A program made the position numbers and the translations under genes. From Nephromyces sp. MM_2019 (taxonomy: Eukaryota > Apicomplexa > Aconoidasida > Nephromycida), in the NCBI GenBank assembly GCA_015657535.1, contig JADHZB010000425.1, forward strand, positions 7,501 to 21,208: a stretch of 13,708 bases of DNA, given 5' to 3'. This document shows, in pieces, positions 1 to 9,357 of the stretch. The first letter of the stretch is position 1; each line of letters begins with the position of its first letter. The notes under the pieces were generated by a model. That model had not been told where the DNA came from. It did not search any database and saw only the letters and a list, made by a program, of their open reading frames with translations.

Positions 1-138
1 TTGTTTATTATTATAAACCTTTGAGAACACACCCACACATTTTACACACACTTTACACATATTTAGCACACAGTTTACACACAGTTTACACATATTTAAC
101 ACACAGTTTACTTACACTTTACACACACCATTACACAG
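1..138 (+). other. Intron 3' end upstream of the first visible PP2A B'' exon
   Basis: This stretch is AC/TTTACAC-rich, has no ATG, and ends in CACAG at 134-138, a plausible splice acceptor. The next exon begins with one base that completes a split codon, so the preceding exon should end in phase 2 outside the window. Short near-repeats of the type CAGTTTACACA recur here (about 70-112). An exon hidden at the extreme left edge cannot be excluded. Confidence 0.6.
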
Positions 139-328
139 GAAATTGAAAGAACATACCATAAATAACAATAATAAAAAACAAAAATTTCAAGTACCCGAAA
201 TTTTGAATGAAATTTTCAAAGAGTTTGGAAGTAATGGGCTCGATGTTACACATTTTCAAACAAAAATTGTTGAGCCTTTACTTTTAGTAGGTCCATTTGT
301 CTCAGGTATACTACACACATACACACAC

Positions 329-369
<41 letters not shown>

Positions 370-2724
370 CACATATACACTCACACACATTCACACACAC
401 ACAACACACACACACTCACACACACCACATACACACACACCACATACACCACATACACACACACACTCACACACATTCACACACACACACCACATACACA
501 CACACACATTCACATAAACAACACACACACAACACACACCACACACATTCACATACACAGATCGTATTATTGACAACACTGTATTTATATATATGTACAC
601 ACTTGAATCTAATACATAATAATCACACACACACACACCATTACCCCTATTTAACTTTACACTTTCACACACATTTTGGTGATATTGTGTGTAGAAACAC
701 TCTTTAATAAAATTGTGGCTGAAGACTCTGATAGGCTATTTTTAGCTGATCTAAAAATGTAATTAAATTACACACACACACACATACACATATATATATA
801 ATATGCATAGAAATATGTGTGTATATCCATTTATAATTAGCATATATATATTTAGATCACCATATACACAATCTCTATGTGTGTGTGTGTATCAAATACA
901 TTACATATATATATATATACATACATATATATATATTTACCAACACACACATAATCTGTGTGTGTGTAGAGCATACTATAGTTATATATCACGACATACA
1001 TCATTGAGTGTGTGTGTATATAAATCACTCTATATCTTGACTTACACATTTTATGTGTGTGTGTAAAATAGATTTTGGGAAAATTATTTGGTAGCATCAA
1101 CAGACTACAAACAGCCCATTGAAGTCCCCCCAAAAATAATTGATTTGTGTGCACACGAAAAATTATTTTTGTTAGAAGAAAACGAACAAAATACACACAC
1201 AATTTCGTTTAATATTAAGCCCTGTTTGGTTGAAAATCTTTTTAATATTTTACGCCAACCTGACCAAAATTACATAACTGAAAGTGATTTTGAACCTTAT
1301 CTAAATGGTGTGTGTGTGTGTCGTGTGTAGTGTGTATGTGTGTGTGTGTCGTGTGTAGTGTGTATGTGTGTAGTGTGTATGTGTGTGTGTGTATGTGTGT
1401 GTGTATGTGTGTGTGTGTATGTGTGTGTGTAGTGTGTATGTGTGTGTGTGTATGTGTGTGTGTAGTGTGTATGTGTGTGTGTAGTGTGTATGTGTGTGTG
1501 TGTATGTGTGTGTGTGTATGTGTGTGTGTAGTGTGTATGTGTGTGTGTGTATGTGTGTGTGTGTAAGGTTTTGGAGGTGAGAATGTGTGGGGATATAGAT
1601 AGGGGTGTATGTGCGTGTGTGTATTGAATATACATATGTGTGTAAAAGATGGGGAACGTATTTTATGTAATATGATGTATGTGTGTATGAAATGATTTCT
1701 GTGTGTATGAGAATAGATAGAGCATGTCTATGAAATAAATAAAATGTGTGTGATAATAGCTAGATTATTTATATTGATACATGTGTGTAGGGATATAGGT
1801 GTAATAATATTAATCATAATAATAAAATGTGTGCATATTTAAATATTGTATTTTTTAGAATTGATGAAAAGAAATCGTTATTTATCTTTTATTTATTATT
1901 CGCCTTATCGTGAAGCTTACCGTAAGTCATATATATATGTGTATATATATTTGTACATATTAATATGTGTGTGTATTTATACACCTATGTGTGTGTATTT
2001 TATACATCTATGTGTATATAGATTTATGTGTGTGTGTAATTATACATCTATGTATATATATATTTATACATCTATGTGTATATAGATTTATGTGTGTGTG
2101 TATTTATACATCTATGTATATATATATTTATACATCTATGTGTATATATATTTATGCACCTATGTGTGTGTGTATATATATATACAAATTTATAACTTTC
2201 TTTGACAGAAACAACCGTCATGACTCGAATAATGTATGAAATTGATAAAGAAGGAAATGGAATGATATATCTAGAAGTATAAATATGTGTGTGTATTTAT
2301 ATCTGTGTGTATGTATTTATATACATGTGTTTATTGATATATTTGTGTGCATTATACCCTTATGAATGTGAAAAAATTTTATGAGTATATATATACACAC
2401 ATACACACACACATATATATATATTGTATAGGATTTTAAAGATAGCCTCATTGCATACTTGTGGTGCAACTTTGACGATGAAACACAAATCTGTAATATA
2501 AGGCCATATTTCAGGTTAATATCCACCACTCACTTTTATGCTAAACATATCATTGAATTACACACACACACACACACACACACTTGAACACGCACACACA
2601 CACATACACACATACACATACAAACACACACACTTGTACACACACACACATACAAACACACACACTTGTACACACACACACATACAAACACATACAAACC
2701 TTCATAGACATACACACACATATG

Positions 2725-2761
<37 letters not shown>

Positions 2762-3398
2762 TTATATCGCTCCATTTTGTTTCCAAAATGTAGTTATGAC
2801 TACTTTGTTGTTTTTCAAAATAATTTTCAACATTTGGACTTAAACAACGACCAATGTATCGATGAGATAGAATTTAGGGGGTGTGTTATTATTTACACAT
2901 TTAATTTATACATTTAATTTGCACATTTTTATTTTATATACTTTACTCATTGTACACACAAAATAGTCAAATACCATATTAAATATTTAGAAAGTCCATA
3001 CATATACACACAAAAGCATATACAAACAAAAACACATACATAGACTCATAGTAGACACCCAGACAATGTCATACACACACACGCAAAACACATATATACA
3101 CTTATATATATATATATATATGTGTATGTATATAAATACATACACTCATATATACACACACATTTTTAAGGATGGATAATGGGGCAATCAACAACCTATG
3201 CCAACAGCGTATTTGGTCACAAGTGGCCTACACATTTACATCTGATATCAAATTCACAATGTCTCTCAAAGATTGGTTATGTAAGCCTATACACACACAC
3301 ACATACACACACACAGATACACACACAGATACACATACAAATACACACACACAAATACACACACACAGATAAACACACACAGATACACACACACAGAT

Positions 3399-3429
<31 letters not shown>

Positions 3430-5099
3430 TACACACACACACATACATACAGATATAAGAGTTCATTTATAAACACCTACACGCACACAAACACACACAC
3501 ACACACACATACATAAACATTATATAAATAATATTATTATTTAGGGTTTCTTATTGTTTATCAAGATATGGCATCTGATAAATCGCTTGAATATTGGTTT
3601 AAAATTATTGATTTAGATGGTGATGGCTGTATAAGGTACACACATTTAGCTCATACAAATTAACACACATATTTATAACCATTTCTACACACATTCTTGA
3701 ACACAGTTAATTTGCACACGCACGCTTATATCTTAATAACCTTTTCCATACATTCTCATCTCACCTTTTAGCACACTATATATAATTGCACTACAAATTG
3801 GCACACATCTTAACATACTATATACAAGTTTATACACATTTAAAACTATTTCCACACATTTTCCTTGCACTTACACAAATGATACATAATTTTTATACAA
3901 GACATATATTACAGTCCTTTATAAAATAAATTTAAACACACAATTTCATAACTTAAAAATGTGTAGAGATCATGAAATTAAATCATTTTGGTTGATTCAA
4001 TTGGAACGACTAGAGGAGATAAATCTTCCAACTGTTGATGTAGCTTGTTGGATGTGTGAAATGTAAATAAATAAACAAATATTCATTTAATGCAATATAC
4101 ACACAATATACACACATAGAATCACCAGTTCTTACTATATATATCTATTTTGACAAACATACCCATTTTAATAAACTGAATATATTCTTACACACCTAAA
4201 TTTTTTTCAAAGGATAAGATTTTTACTATAAAAATAGTTTCCTGTATACTACCTATACACACACAGAATATGATCTATACTCAATTTCATATGTTTTTCA
4301 CTCATTTATTTATATTTTAAATACGTATAGGAATGATGCACTACAACCCTCTCAAGAAGGTCAATACTATCTCTCAAATTTTAAGAGTAATCCAAAATTT
4401 GCTGCATTTTTTATTGGCTCATTAGTCAGGTTATTTTATAAATTACACATCCCGAAAGGATATTCTTATGGATTTGTATTATATACACACAATAAATTCG
4501 ATTGCACGTATAAATTATACATGTTCAATTTATATAGCTAAAAATGTCATAATGTATTTCTTGGCCTAACATGACGTAATCATATAATTTTTAAAACTTG
4601 ACTTTATTACTATGAAAGTGATACTATAAGATTGAAGCTTAAAAATTAATTATATTATTATTATTCATATTTGTGACATATACATCTGATTTGAAATTCT
4701 TTCTATATCTGCTATTCCAATATTTCAGTTTGACCAAATTATTAGAATATGAAAACCGAGACTTTCATTATGAACATGAAATTGCCACTTCTTTTCCAGA
4801 CTTTACGTATGTTTTAATTTTCTTTATATTTTTATAACATATTCCCTTAAAATATCTAGCAGAAGTTTGTTTGTAATTTACCAAATTTCCTCATAGTTTC
4901 TTCAGTTACACTGTGGAATAGTTCAGTCTTGAGACTATTATGAAATTATTTTTACTCCACCTTTAAAAACTTTGGAACTATATAATATCAATACTTACCT
5001 ATTAAATATGTTTCAATTATTCTCAGGCCACTTGACTTTTTTTACCGAGACCGAATTAACTCAATTGAAGCTGAACCAGAGGAAGGTCAATATGCATAA
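139..5099 (+). CDS. PP2A regulatory subunit B'' (PPP2R3/TON2-like), EF-hand protein, 5' partial
   Basis: Proteins of this family bind the PP2A scaffold and catalytic subunits, choose substrates and respond to calcium. Plant (TON2) and animal (PPP2R3C) members act on the cytoskeleton or centrosome. I joined 13 exons: 139-305, 695-758, 1072-1307, 1859-1921, 2209-2276, 2432-2514, 2794-2880, 3171-3280, 3545-3635, 3967-4062, 4331-4429, 4729-4806 and 5027-5099. All phases agree and give 437 residues ending at TAA 5097-5099. Family hallmarks appear in order: a [12 protein letters not shown] segment with a degenerate EF loop (189-200), EF-hand 1 [12 protein letters not shown] (242-253), a WFLIVYQD...SLEYWF block, canonical EF-hand 2 [12 protein letters not shown] (315-326), and LLEYENRDF near the C-terminus, matching the family's KYLDHEQRDPF. 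PPP2R3C and TON2 are about 450-480 residues, so little is missing at the N-terminus. No ATG lies in 1-138, so the start is outside the window. The small exons and junctions are inferred, but the continuous family match makes them likely. Confidence 0.9.
306..694 (+). repeat. Intron 1: long CA/ACACC microsatellite
   Basis: The intron runs from donor GTATAC to acceptor GTGTGTAG. It is dominated by (AC)n broken by CACAC-ATAC, CACATTCAC and CACCACATAC units from about 311 to 560, with a second AC tract near 623-638. Long open frames of His-Thr or Cys-Val repeats across it are products of the repeat, not proteins. The sense RNA is CA-rich. Confidence 0.85.
759..1071 (+). repeat. Intron 2: mixed CA, TG and TA repeats
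   Basis: The donor is GTAATT at 759 and the acceptor AATAG ends at 1071. The intron begins with (AC)n, passes through several (TA)n tracts and ends with short TG runs at about 1011-1065. It therefore contains both CA and TG on the sense strand and could fold on itself as RNA. Confidence 0.8.
1308..1858 (+). repeat. Intron 3: long TG array starting at the splice donor
   Basis: The array at 1308-1564 consists of GTGTGTGT blocks separated by TA or AG steps (units such as GTGTGTAGTGTGTAT). It starts at the donor itself, so many GT dinucleotides compete as the 5' splice site. The exon must end at 1307 to keep frame with the exon at 1859. The rest (1565-1858) is AT-rich with scattered TGTGTG. The sense strand is UG-rich, opposite to introns 1, 6 and 8. 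Confidence 0.85.
1922..2208 (+). repeat. Intron 4: minisatellite with 40/24 bp alternating spacing
   Basis: The donor is GTAAGT and the acceptor is TTTGACAG. The core TATACATCTA occurs at 2001, 2041, 2065, 2105 and 2129. Its spacings alternate 40, 24, 40, 24, which defines a 64 bp higher-order unit made of TA, TG and ATCTATG blocks. Such arrays vary in length between isolates in piroplasms; that point is general knowledge and not shown here. Confidence 0.85.
2277..2431 (+). repeat. Intron 5: short TG then CA repeats
   Basis: This is the shortest intron of the gene (155 bp), with donor GTATAA and acceptor GTATAG. Short TGTGTG runs lie near the 5' end (2286-2310). A TATATACACACATACACACACACATATATA block lies near the 3' end (2386-2420). 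The two ends are therefore partly complementary in RNA and could form a hairpin that brings the splice sites together. Confidence 0.75.
2515..2793 (+). repeat. Intron 6: CA microsatellite
   Basis: The donor is GTTAAT and the acceptor is AATGTAG. A CA array fills about 2558-2742, with partly duplicated blocks built on CACTTGTACACAC and CATACAAACAC (around 2630-2690), followed by a (TA)n run to about 2765. The sense RNA is CA-rich. Confidence 0.85.
2881..3170 (+). repeat. Intron 7: GT-embedded donor, diffuse CA and TA repeats
   Basis: The exon ends in GGGG directly followed by GTGTGT at 2881, so the donor is ambiguous by two bases. Frame with the next exon (3171) supports the junction after 2880. 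The intron has scattered CACACA runs (3067-3100) and a (TA)n run around 3103-3130. The acceptor is TTTTTAAG. Confidence 0.75.
3281..3544 (+). repeat. Intron 8: CA array with CACAGATA units
   Basis: The donor is GTAAGC and the acceptor is ATTTAG. Repeated ACACACACAGATAC/AAATAC units fill 3289-3400, followed by a purer (AC)n tract to about 3445 and another near 3490-3510. The sense RNA is CA-rich. Confidence 0.85.
3636..3966 (+). other. Intron 9 of PP2A B'' gene
   Basis: The donor is GTACAC and the acceptor is ATGTGTAG. Only short interspersed CACAC/CACAT motifs remain, without a long array. The intron interrupts the loop of EF-hand 2: the split Arg codon lies at loop position 9. Confidence 0.75.
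4063..4330 (+). other. Intron 10 of PP2A B'' gene
   Basis: The donor is GTAAAT and the acceptor is CGTATAG. It is AT-rich with only a few short ACACACA runs (about 4098-4118, 4256-4265). It continues the decline in repeat content towards the 3' end of the gene. Confidence 0.75.
4430..4728 (+). other. Intron 11 of PP2A B'' gene, no long microsatellite
   Basis: The donor is GTTATT and the acceptor is ATTTCAG. It is AT-rich and lacks long CA or TG tracts apart from one short ATACACACA at about 4482. Intron 12 (4807-5026, GTATGT to TTCTCAG) is likewise free of them. The last two introns thus look like the introns of the cyclophilin gene rather than those upstream. Confidence 0.75.
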
Positions 5100-6014
5100 C
5101 TCGTTTCCAATAAATTTTGTTGATGTCTTCAAATTGAATTTTAGAATATCATCCAAGTTGATAAAATTCAACTTTGGATATCAAGTTACTTGGACTTTTT
5201 GGAATTTTTGTAAACCATAACTATAACTGATACTTTTATCTATATATCTTTCACTACTTGTATATATTTTTTTCTTTACTTGGAGAAACGTACATATTGG
5301 CATTCATTTTGTAACTAAGCCTTCGAAAGGGTCTTACATGACTCGATCTGAATTACGTCTTTCATTTGTGCTGCTATGAAAAGAATGTGTAATGATTGGT
5401 AGATGCCCTTGAGCATATATATATTAATTATTTTAATCCTCAAACCATGTTGATTAATGTATTGTTTAAATAAATGTATTCATTGACGATTAATAGATGA
5501 TATGAATTTTATAAAATAAAATTATGATCCAGTCCTCCATAATTGATATTGTTAATACTTTAGTATTAATTGATTGAAAATTCCTTTCATAGTTAACTTT
5601 ATTATTTAAGAACGAATCAAGAGTTTTTACATAAAGTAAGACAATGGATATGATTTAATTTCTACTAATGATTAACTTGTATATTAACTTATTAGTGAAT
5701 CTTCATAAACTAACCTTAAGATATAATAGGTATCTCAAGCTATAGCTTAACAACTATTACTTTAGTAGGATACTTCATATGATGTCATGCTATACCTGAC
5801 TATATATTTACTATAATTTAACAACTGTATGTTACACTTATTTAACTAATTGCGTATAACGGCTTGACAACATCAAATTGGATTTTCAAATTAGTATAAA
5901 ATCTACAAGAGACAAAACAGTAATTTTGATTTGCCTTTTACATCATTTTTAAACCACTTAAAGTCATAATATTCACATCCTATAAAATATTGAATATTTA
6001 TACAAAATAAAAAA
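5100..6014. other. Intergenic, PP2A B'' 3' flank to tRNA-Asp copy 1
   Basis: No long open frame, no CA/TG arrays and no further tRNA were found. The sequence is ordinary complex AT-rich DNA. It must hold the 3' UTR and polyadenylation site of the PP2A B'' gene, but I could not place them. Exon-like open frames reaching 5220 are read-through from the last exon in another frame. Confidence 0.7.
6009..6014 (-). terminator. Pol III terminator of tRNA-Asp copy 1
   Basis: Six A on the plus strand, which is six T on the tRNA strand, lie immediately after the discriminator base. This is the standard RNA polymerase III stop signal. Confidence 0.85.
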
Positions 6015-6086
6015 CTCCGAGACCGGGAATTGAACCCGGGTCTTCCGCGTGACAGGCGGAAATACTGACCACTATACTATCTCGGA
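6015..6086 (-). tRNA. tRNA-Asp (anticodon GTC), copy 1
   Basis: A 72-base cloverleaf without intron. The acceptor stem TCCGAGA pairs with TCTCGGA and the discriminator is G. The D-arm contains the A box TAGTATAGTGG. The anticodon stem TCCGC/GCGGA encloses the loop CTGTCAC, giving anticodon GTC. The T-arm contains the B box GGTTCAATTCC. No CCA is encoded, as expected for a nuclear gene. It delivers aspartate for GAC/GAU codons in cytosolic translation. It is identical over all 72 bases to the copy at 9278-9349, which points the other way. Confidence 0.98.
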
Positions 6087-9000
6087 TTAATTTATTGATT
6101 ATTTTATCGACTGATATTAAATCATGTTATTATATTTACTTTGAGCCCACAGTTGACTCTCACTTAATTGTTACGCTTTTGTAAATTTTGATAATTTAAA
6201 TTGTATTGTTGTAAGTAGCAAGCCCCATGTATGTACGTGTCATCTGATAGTCTTCTTAAGGTGCCATTCCTAATTATAAATGCTAGCATTTTTTAAACGA
6301 AGTATATTAACACGTTGACTTTATTCATAAGTCAGCACAAGTAGGTAAAATCTGCAATTGTGTTGAATTTGGCAATTATAATCAAATGTTAAATATTTCT
6401 ATAAAACCTTGTACGTTATAAAAGTTATCAAATTGCCGAATAAGCTTAATTGGTTTTATTGAATAATAAATAAATTTCACAACACAGCAAGAGTTTATTT
6501 GAGTATTCTACATCCAGTAAAATAAAGTTTTTTATAACATTAATTTCACTCGGACTTAAATATTATGAAATATTAAAACTTTAACTTATTGCTTAAGCAA
6601 GCATGTTTCAATTCAAAGACAGTTTCACAATTTTGACTGTATCACCATTATACCAACCCATTCATACAAAAGAAGAATCATTATCCGAAAATTGGTAGCT
6701 AATTAGCAAACCACTCATCTAAATATTAAAATTTCACAAAACAAATAACATATATAATACATGATATACACAAACTATTCATTAATATACAAGGGTGCTA
6801 ATTTCACTGTTATATGATAATGTTAAGTGCTTAAAATTAATTTTTTCACAAGCTGAAACATCAGTTTAGGTAATCTTATCATGTGAACTTGAATTATGAC
6901 ATTTAAAAAAAGATGCTCTGCCAGATAATTAATTCCTTTTTCACTTAAATTATCATTTATTATCGTACGTTACTTGTCTCTGTCAACTGCCTAGCTGAAA
7001 GGGTTTTGAACCTGTACCCAAAGTATTGAATTACCCCCAAGTTGTCCATTGATTACTCTGTTGTTTACTGTACGCACCACAAAATGAAACTAGTTTGATC
7101 TCCTAAAAGATTCGGCTACGAAATTATACCAGCCTTGTGACTGATTAGACTTCATCATTCATAAGCACATGACAACTGTATTAACCTACCACATAAACGA
7201 TATTGGTTATCCAATACCATTCTCAGCTAGCTCCTTAGAAAAACCGTTAGTAAACCCTTGTGAATTGGACACTATCAATTGCCCCAATTTCTACCAAGGG
7301 AAATCTGCTATACAATAATTAGAGATTATTCAAACTCATTTAAGCTCAATATGCTTTCACTTTAAAGTAAAGCAAAATAGATCTACGTTACTCATTCCCT
7401 TAAGTTACTATATGATTTGGATTGACTTTGTGAAGTACCAAGTTATGCTAAGATATTATATAGGTAAATTAGGGAAGCTCAAACTCTATTATTCATGCAC
7501 AATTTGAATGCTATAAAACTCGACTTGGAAAGATCATTCGCTCTAACAATATTATATTGCTGAATTATAACTTATTTCTATCTATCATACTATCCCTATT
7601 ACATTCTCCTTAATAAAATACCAATAGAAGCTTAGATCGTTCATTACAATAAGAAATATTTTCTGCGAGATAAGGAAATATAGTTTTTTTTACTTCATGG
7701 ATCCCATCATCAATTAATTGATTTTATCCTATATTACTAATGATCACACTCATTTATATTAAATTCTCCAACTTTAACAGCCTTCACATCTCTATCACTT
7801 TTTAACAGCAAACATATATACATTTTATAGTGCAGATAATCAGTTCTATTTATATTAGGGCATTGCATTATTTAGAGACTTTAGGAACCTTATATTTATA
7901 TCTTCAACCAGTATTAATAAGATTCACTTTTTAATAATATTAACTAAAAATACACTTAATTACATATTTCGTAAATTTATATTAACTTATGAAATATTAT
8001 GGACTCCTATTTCACTAAGTAAAATCACAGATTATGTTGAAACATTGGATATAGCTATAAAAGGGTGTTCACTACTAATTATTGAATTCAGATTACCCAT
8101 GTTATATAAAGTGCCTCAGAACCCCAATTATATTATATCATTTAGAAAGCAATATTAGAAATTAACCAAACATACTATTACTTAATCAAATTTCTAAATT
8201 GTTCGAATAGAAGCATATAAATATACAAGGGAAGAAATAAATATTAATAGAGTTTAAAACTCAGAAGAAATAAAGTTTATAATTATTTCACAAAACTGCA
8301 AAGTCCCAAGTATTTTTTAATTTTAGACTCAGTTACCAATATGCCTTATAGGAAAATTAAATTGCTTAATCTAACATATAATTAATTCAATAACTTAGCA
8401 TTGCTTTATGATGAATGTTTTTGGATATATGATTTAGTTCTTTGTTAAACTAAAACATTCACCTTATAAACCTATTACATTCGTAATTATGCCTAGGATA
8501 GGCTACAAATAATTTAAGGCCAGGGTGTCAGTTTAAAAAATTGTCAATGTTCCATATATTAGTCCCCTTTGTGGACGTCGAAGATACTAGTAGCTTTAGG
8601 TTAGATATTGAGTTTTGGGTAATCCAAGGTGAAAGTGACGCTAGTTTACTCGAGAGCGCGGTTTTATATTAGTTTCTAGTAGTTTACTAATGTTATACGC
8701 AGTGAAGATTGTAGTGTGTGCAAATCTTCGCTCAATTTTAAACTAGTGAAATTCGTGTGTGTAATTATGAGGAAATCGGGAAAGTTAGCAAACTTCGTGA
8801 TTTCTGGGAATTAAGAGGAAATGTGATTTTTAGAGTTCAAGTTAAAAGTTAAAAGAAAACGTTAAAATCTCTCTAAAATTGGTTATCTCTAAGGGATAAG
8901 TTCTAAAAAGCTTTTCTATATTTTTCTATACTATTCTTGTTCCTATCTTATTTTCTTCGATTAATCTTTTGAGTGTTCTTTTATTCTTCTTTTGAGGGGG

Positions 9001-9277
9001 GGATTTTGGGGTACACTATTTAGTCAATCTGCGCTGAAGGAACTCTTCGGGTTATCTTCGAGTATTAGTTGTTTACGCTTTAATGTTTTACTCGCCATCC
9101 TTATGGTTTTAGTTTACTTAAAGATACTATGCTTAATTTCCTCGTGACACTACTCGTTGTCTAAGTCTAGCCTTTATTAAAACTACATATCTAGAGTGTC
9201 AGAAGGCCTAGTAAGACTTAAGAATTATTGCTCTTAATCTCGCCAGATATAAAGTTATGCATCAGTCAAATATTCAT
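6087..9277. other. 3.2 kb gene-free spacer between divergent tRNA-Asp genes
   Basis: I found no credible protein exon chain, no microsatellite array and no further tRNA. Stops are dense in all frames. The sequence is complex, about two-thirds or more AT. C exceeds G on the plus strand in the part I counted by hand (7201-7320: about 16 G, 28 C), while the right end (8521-8940) reverses this (about 89 G, 50 C). For a compact protist genome such a gap is unusual. It could be a chromosomal element (centromere or boundary) or hold non-coding RNA genes. Confidence 0.6.
8521..9277 (+). ncRNA. Candidate structured non-coding RNA region (unproven)
   Basis: Relative to its surroundings this stretch is G-enriched on the plus strand (hand count 8521-8940: G 89, C 50, GC about 33%). 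It contains a 10-pair stem (8701-8710 with 8723-8732, one G-T pair, 12-base loop). A second hairpin has two helices (8773-8777 with 8799-8803; 8782-8786 with 8791-8795, loop AGCA). A pyrimidine tract (8911-8994) and a run of seven G (8996-9002) follow. I recognised no RNase P, SRP, snRNA or telomerase RNA signature. The ends and strand are guesses; the strand rests only on the purine bias. It may be nothing more than a compositional island. Confidence 0.3.
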
Positions 9278-9349
9278 TCCGAGATAGTATAGTGGTCAGT
9301 ATTTCCGCCTGTCACGCGGAAGACCCGGGTTCAATTCCCGGTCTCGGAG
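9278..9349 (+). tRNA. tRNA-Asp (anticodon GTC), copy 2
   Basis: This 72-base tRNA is identical to the minus-strand copy at 6015-6086. The A box TAGTATAGTGG lies at 9285-9295, the anticodon loop CTGTCAC gives GTC, and the B box GGTTCAATTCC lies at 9328-9338. The discriminator G is 9349 and no CCA is encoded. Similarity between the copies stops within a few bases of the gene on both sides, apart from the T-rich terminator. The pair is therefore not a large recent segmental duplication. Confidence 0.98.
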
Positions 9350-9350
9350 G

Positions 9351-9357
9351 TTTTTTT
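9351..9357 (+). terminator. Pol III terminator of tRNA-Asp copy 2
   Basis: A run of seven T begins two bases after the discriminator base, a standard RNA polymerase III terminator. Confidence 0.88.

Noticed and set aside
297..707. Long open frames of His-Thr and Cys-Val repeats over CA/TG arrays (also at 391-672, 1297-1635, 2536-2843, 12998-13477).
   Set aside because: These are translations of dinucleotide repeats inside introns. They occur on both strands and in several frames, with no complex protein sequence beyond the flanking exons.
1308..1564. CRISPR-like regular array.
   Set aside because: The units are short TG repeats without unique spacers, inside a eukaryotic intron.
4991..5000. 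ATACTTACCT, like the 5' end of U1 snRNA.
   Set aside because: It lies inside intron 12 just before an exon, with no U1 stem-loops after it. On the other strand it merely looks like a splice donor.
4972..5220. An 82-codon open frame overlapping the last PP2A B'' exon.
   Set aside because: It is in a different frame from the conserved C-terminal exon, begins inside intron 12 and runs past the true stop. It is a shadow.
5933..5941. GCCTTTTAC, identical to the core of U5 snRNA loop 1, in a 4-pair stem.
   Set aside because: There is no long enclosing stem, no convincing Sm site and no 3' hairpin. A nine-base match in T-rich DNA is likely chance.
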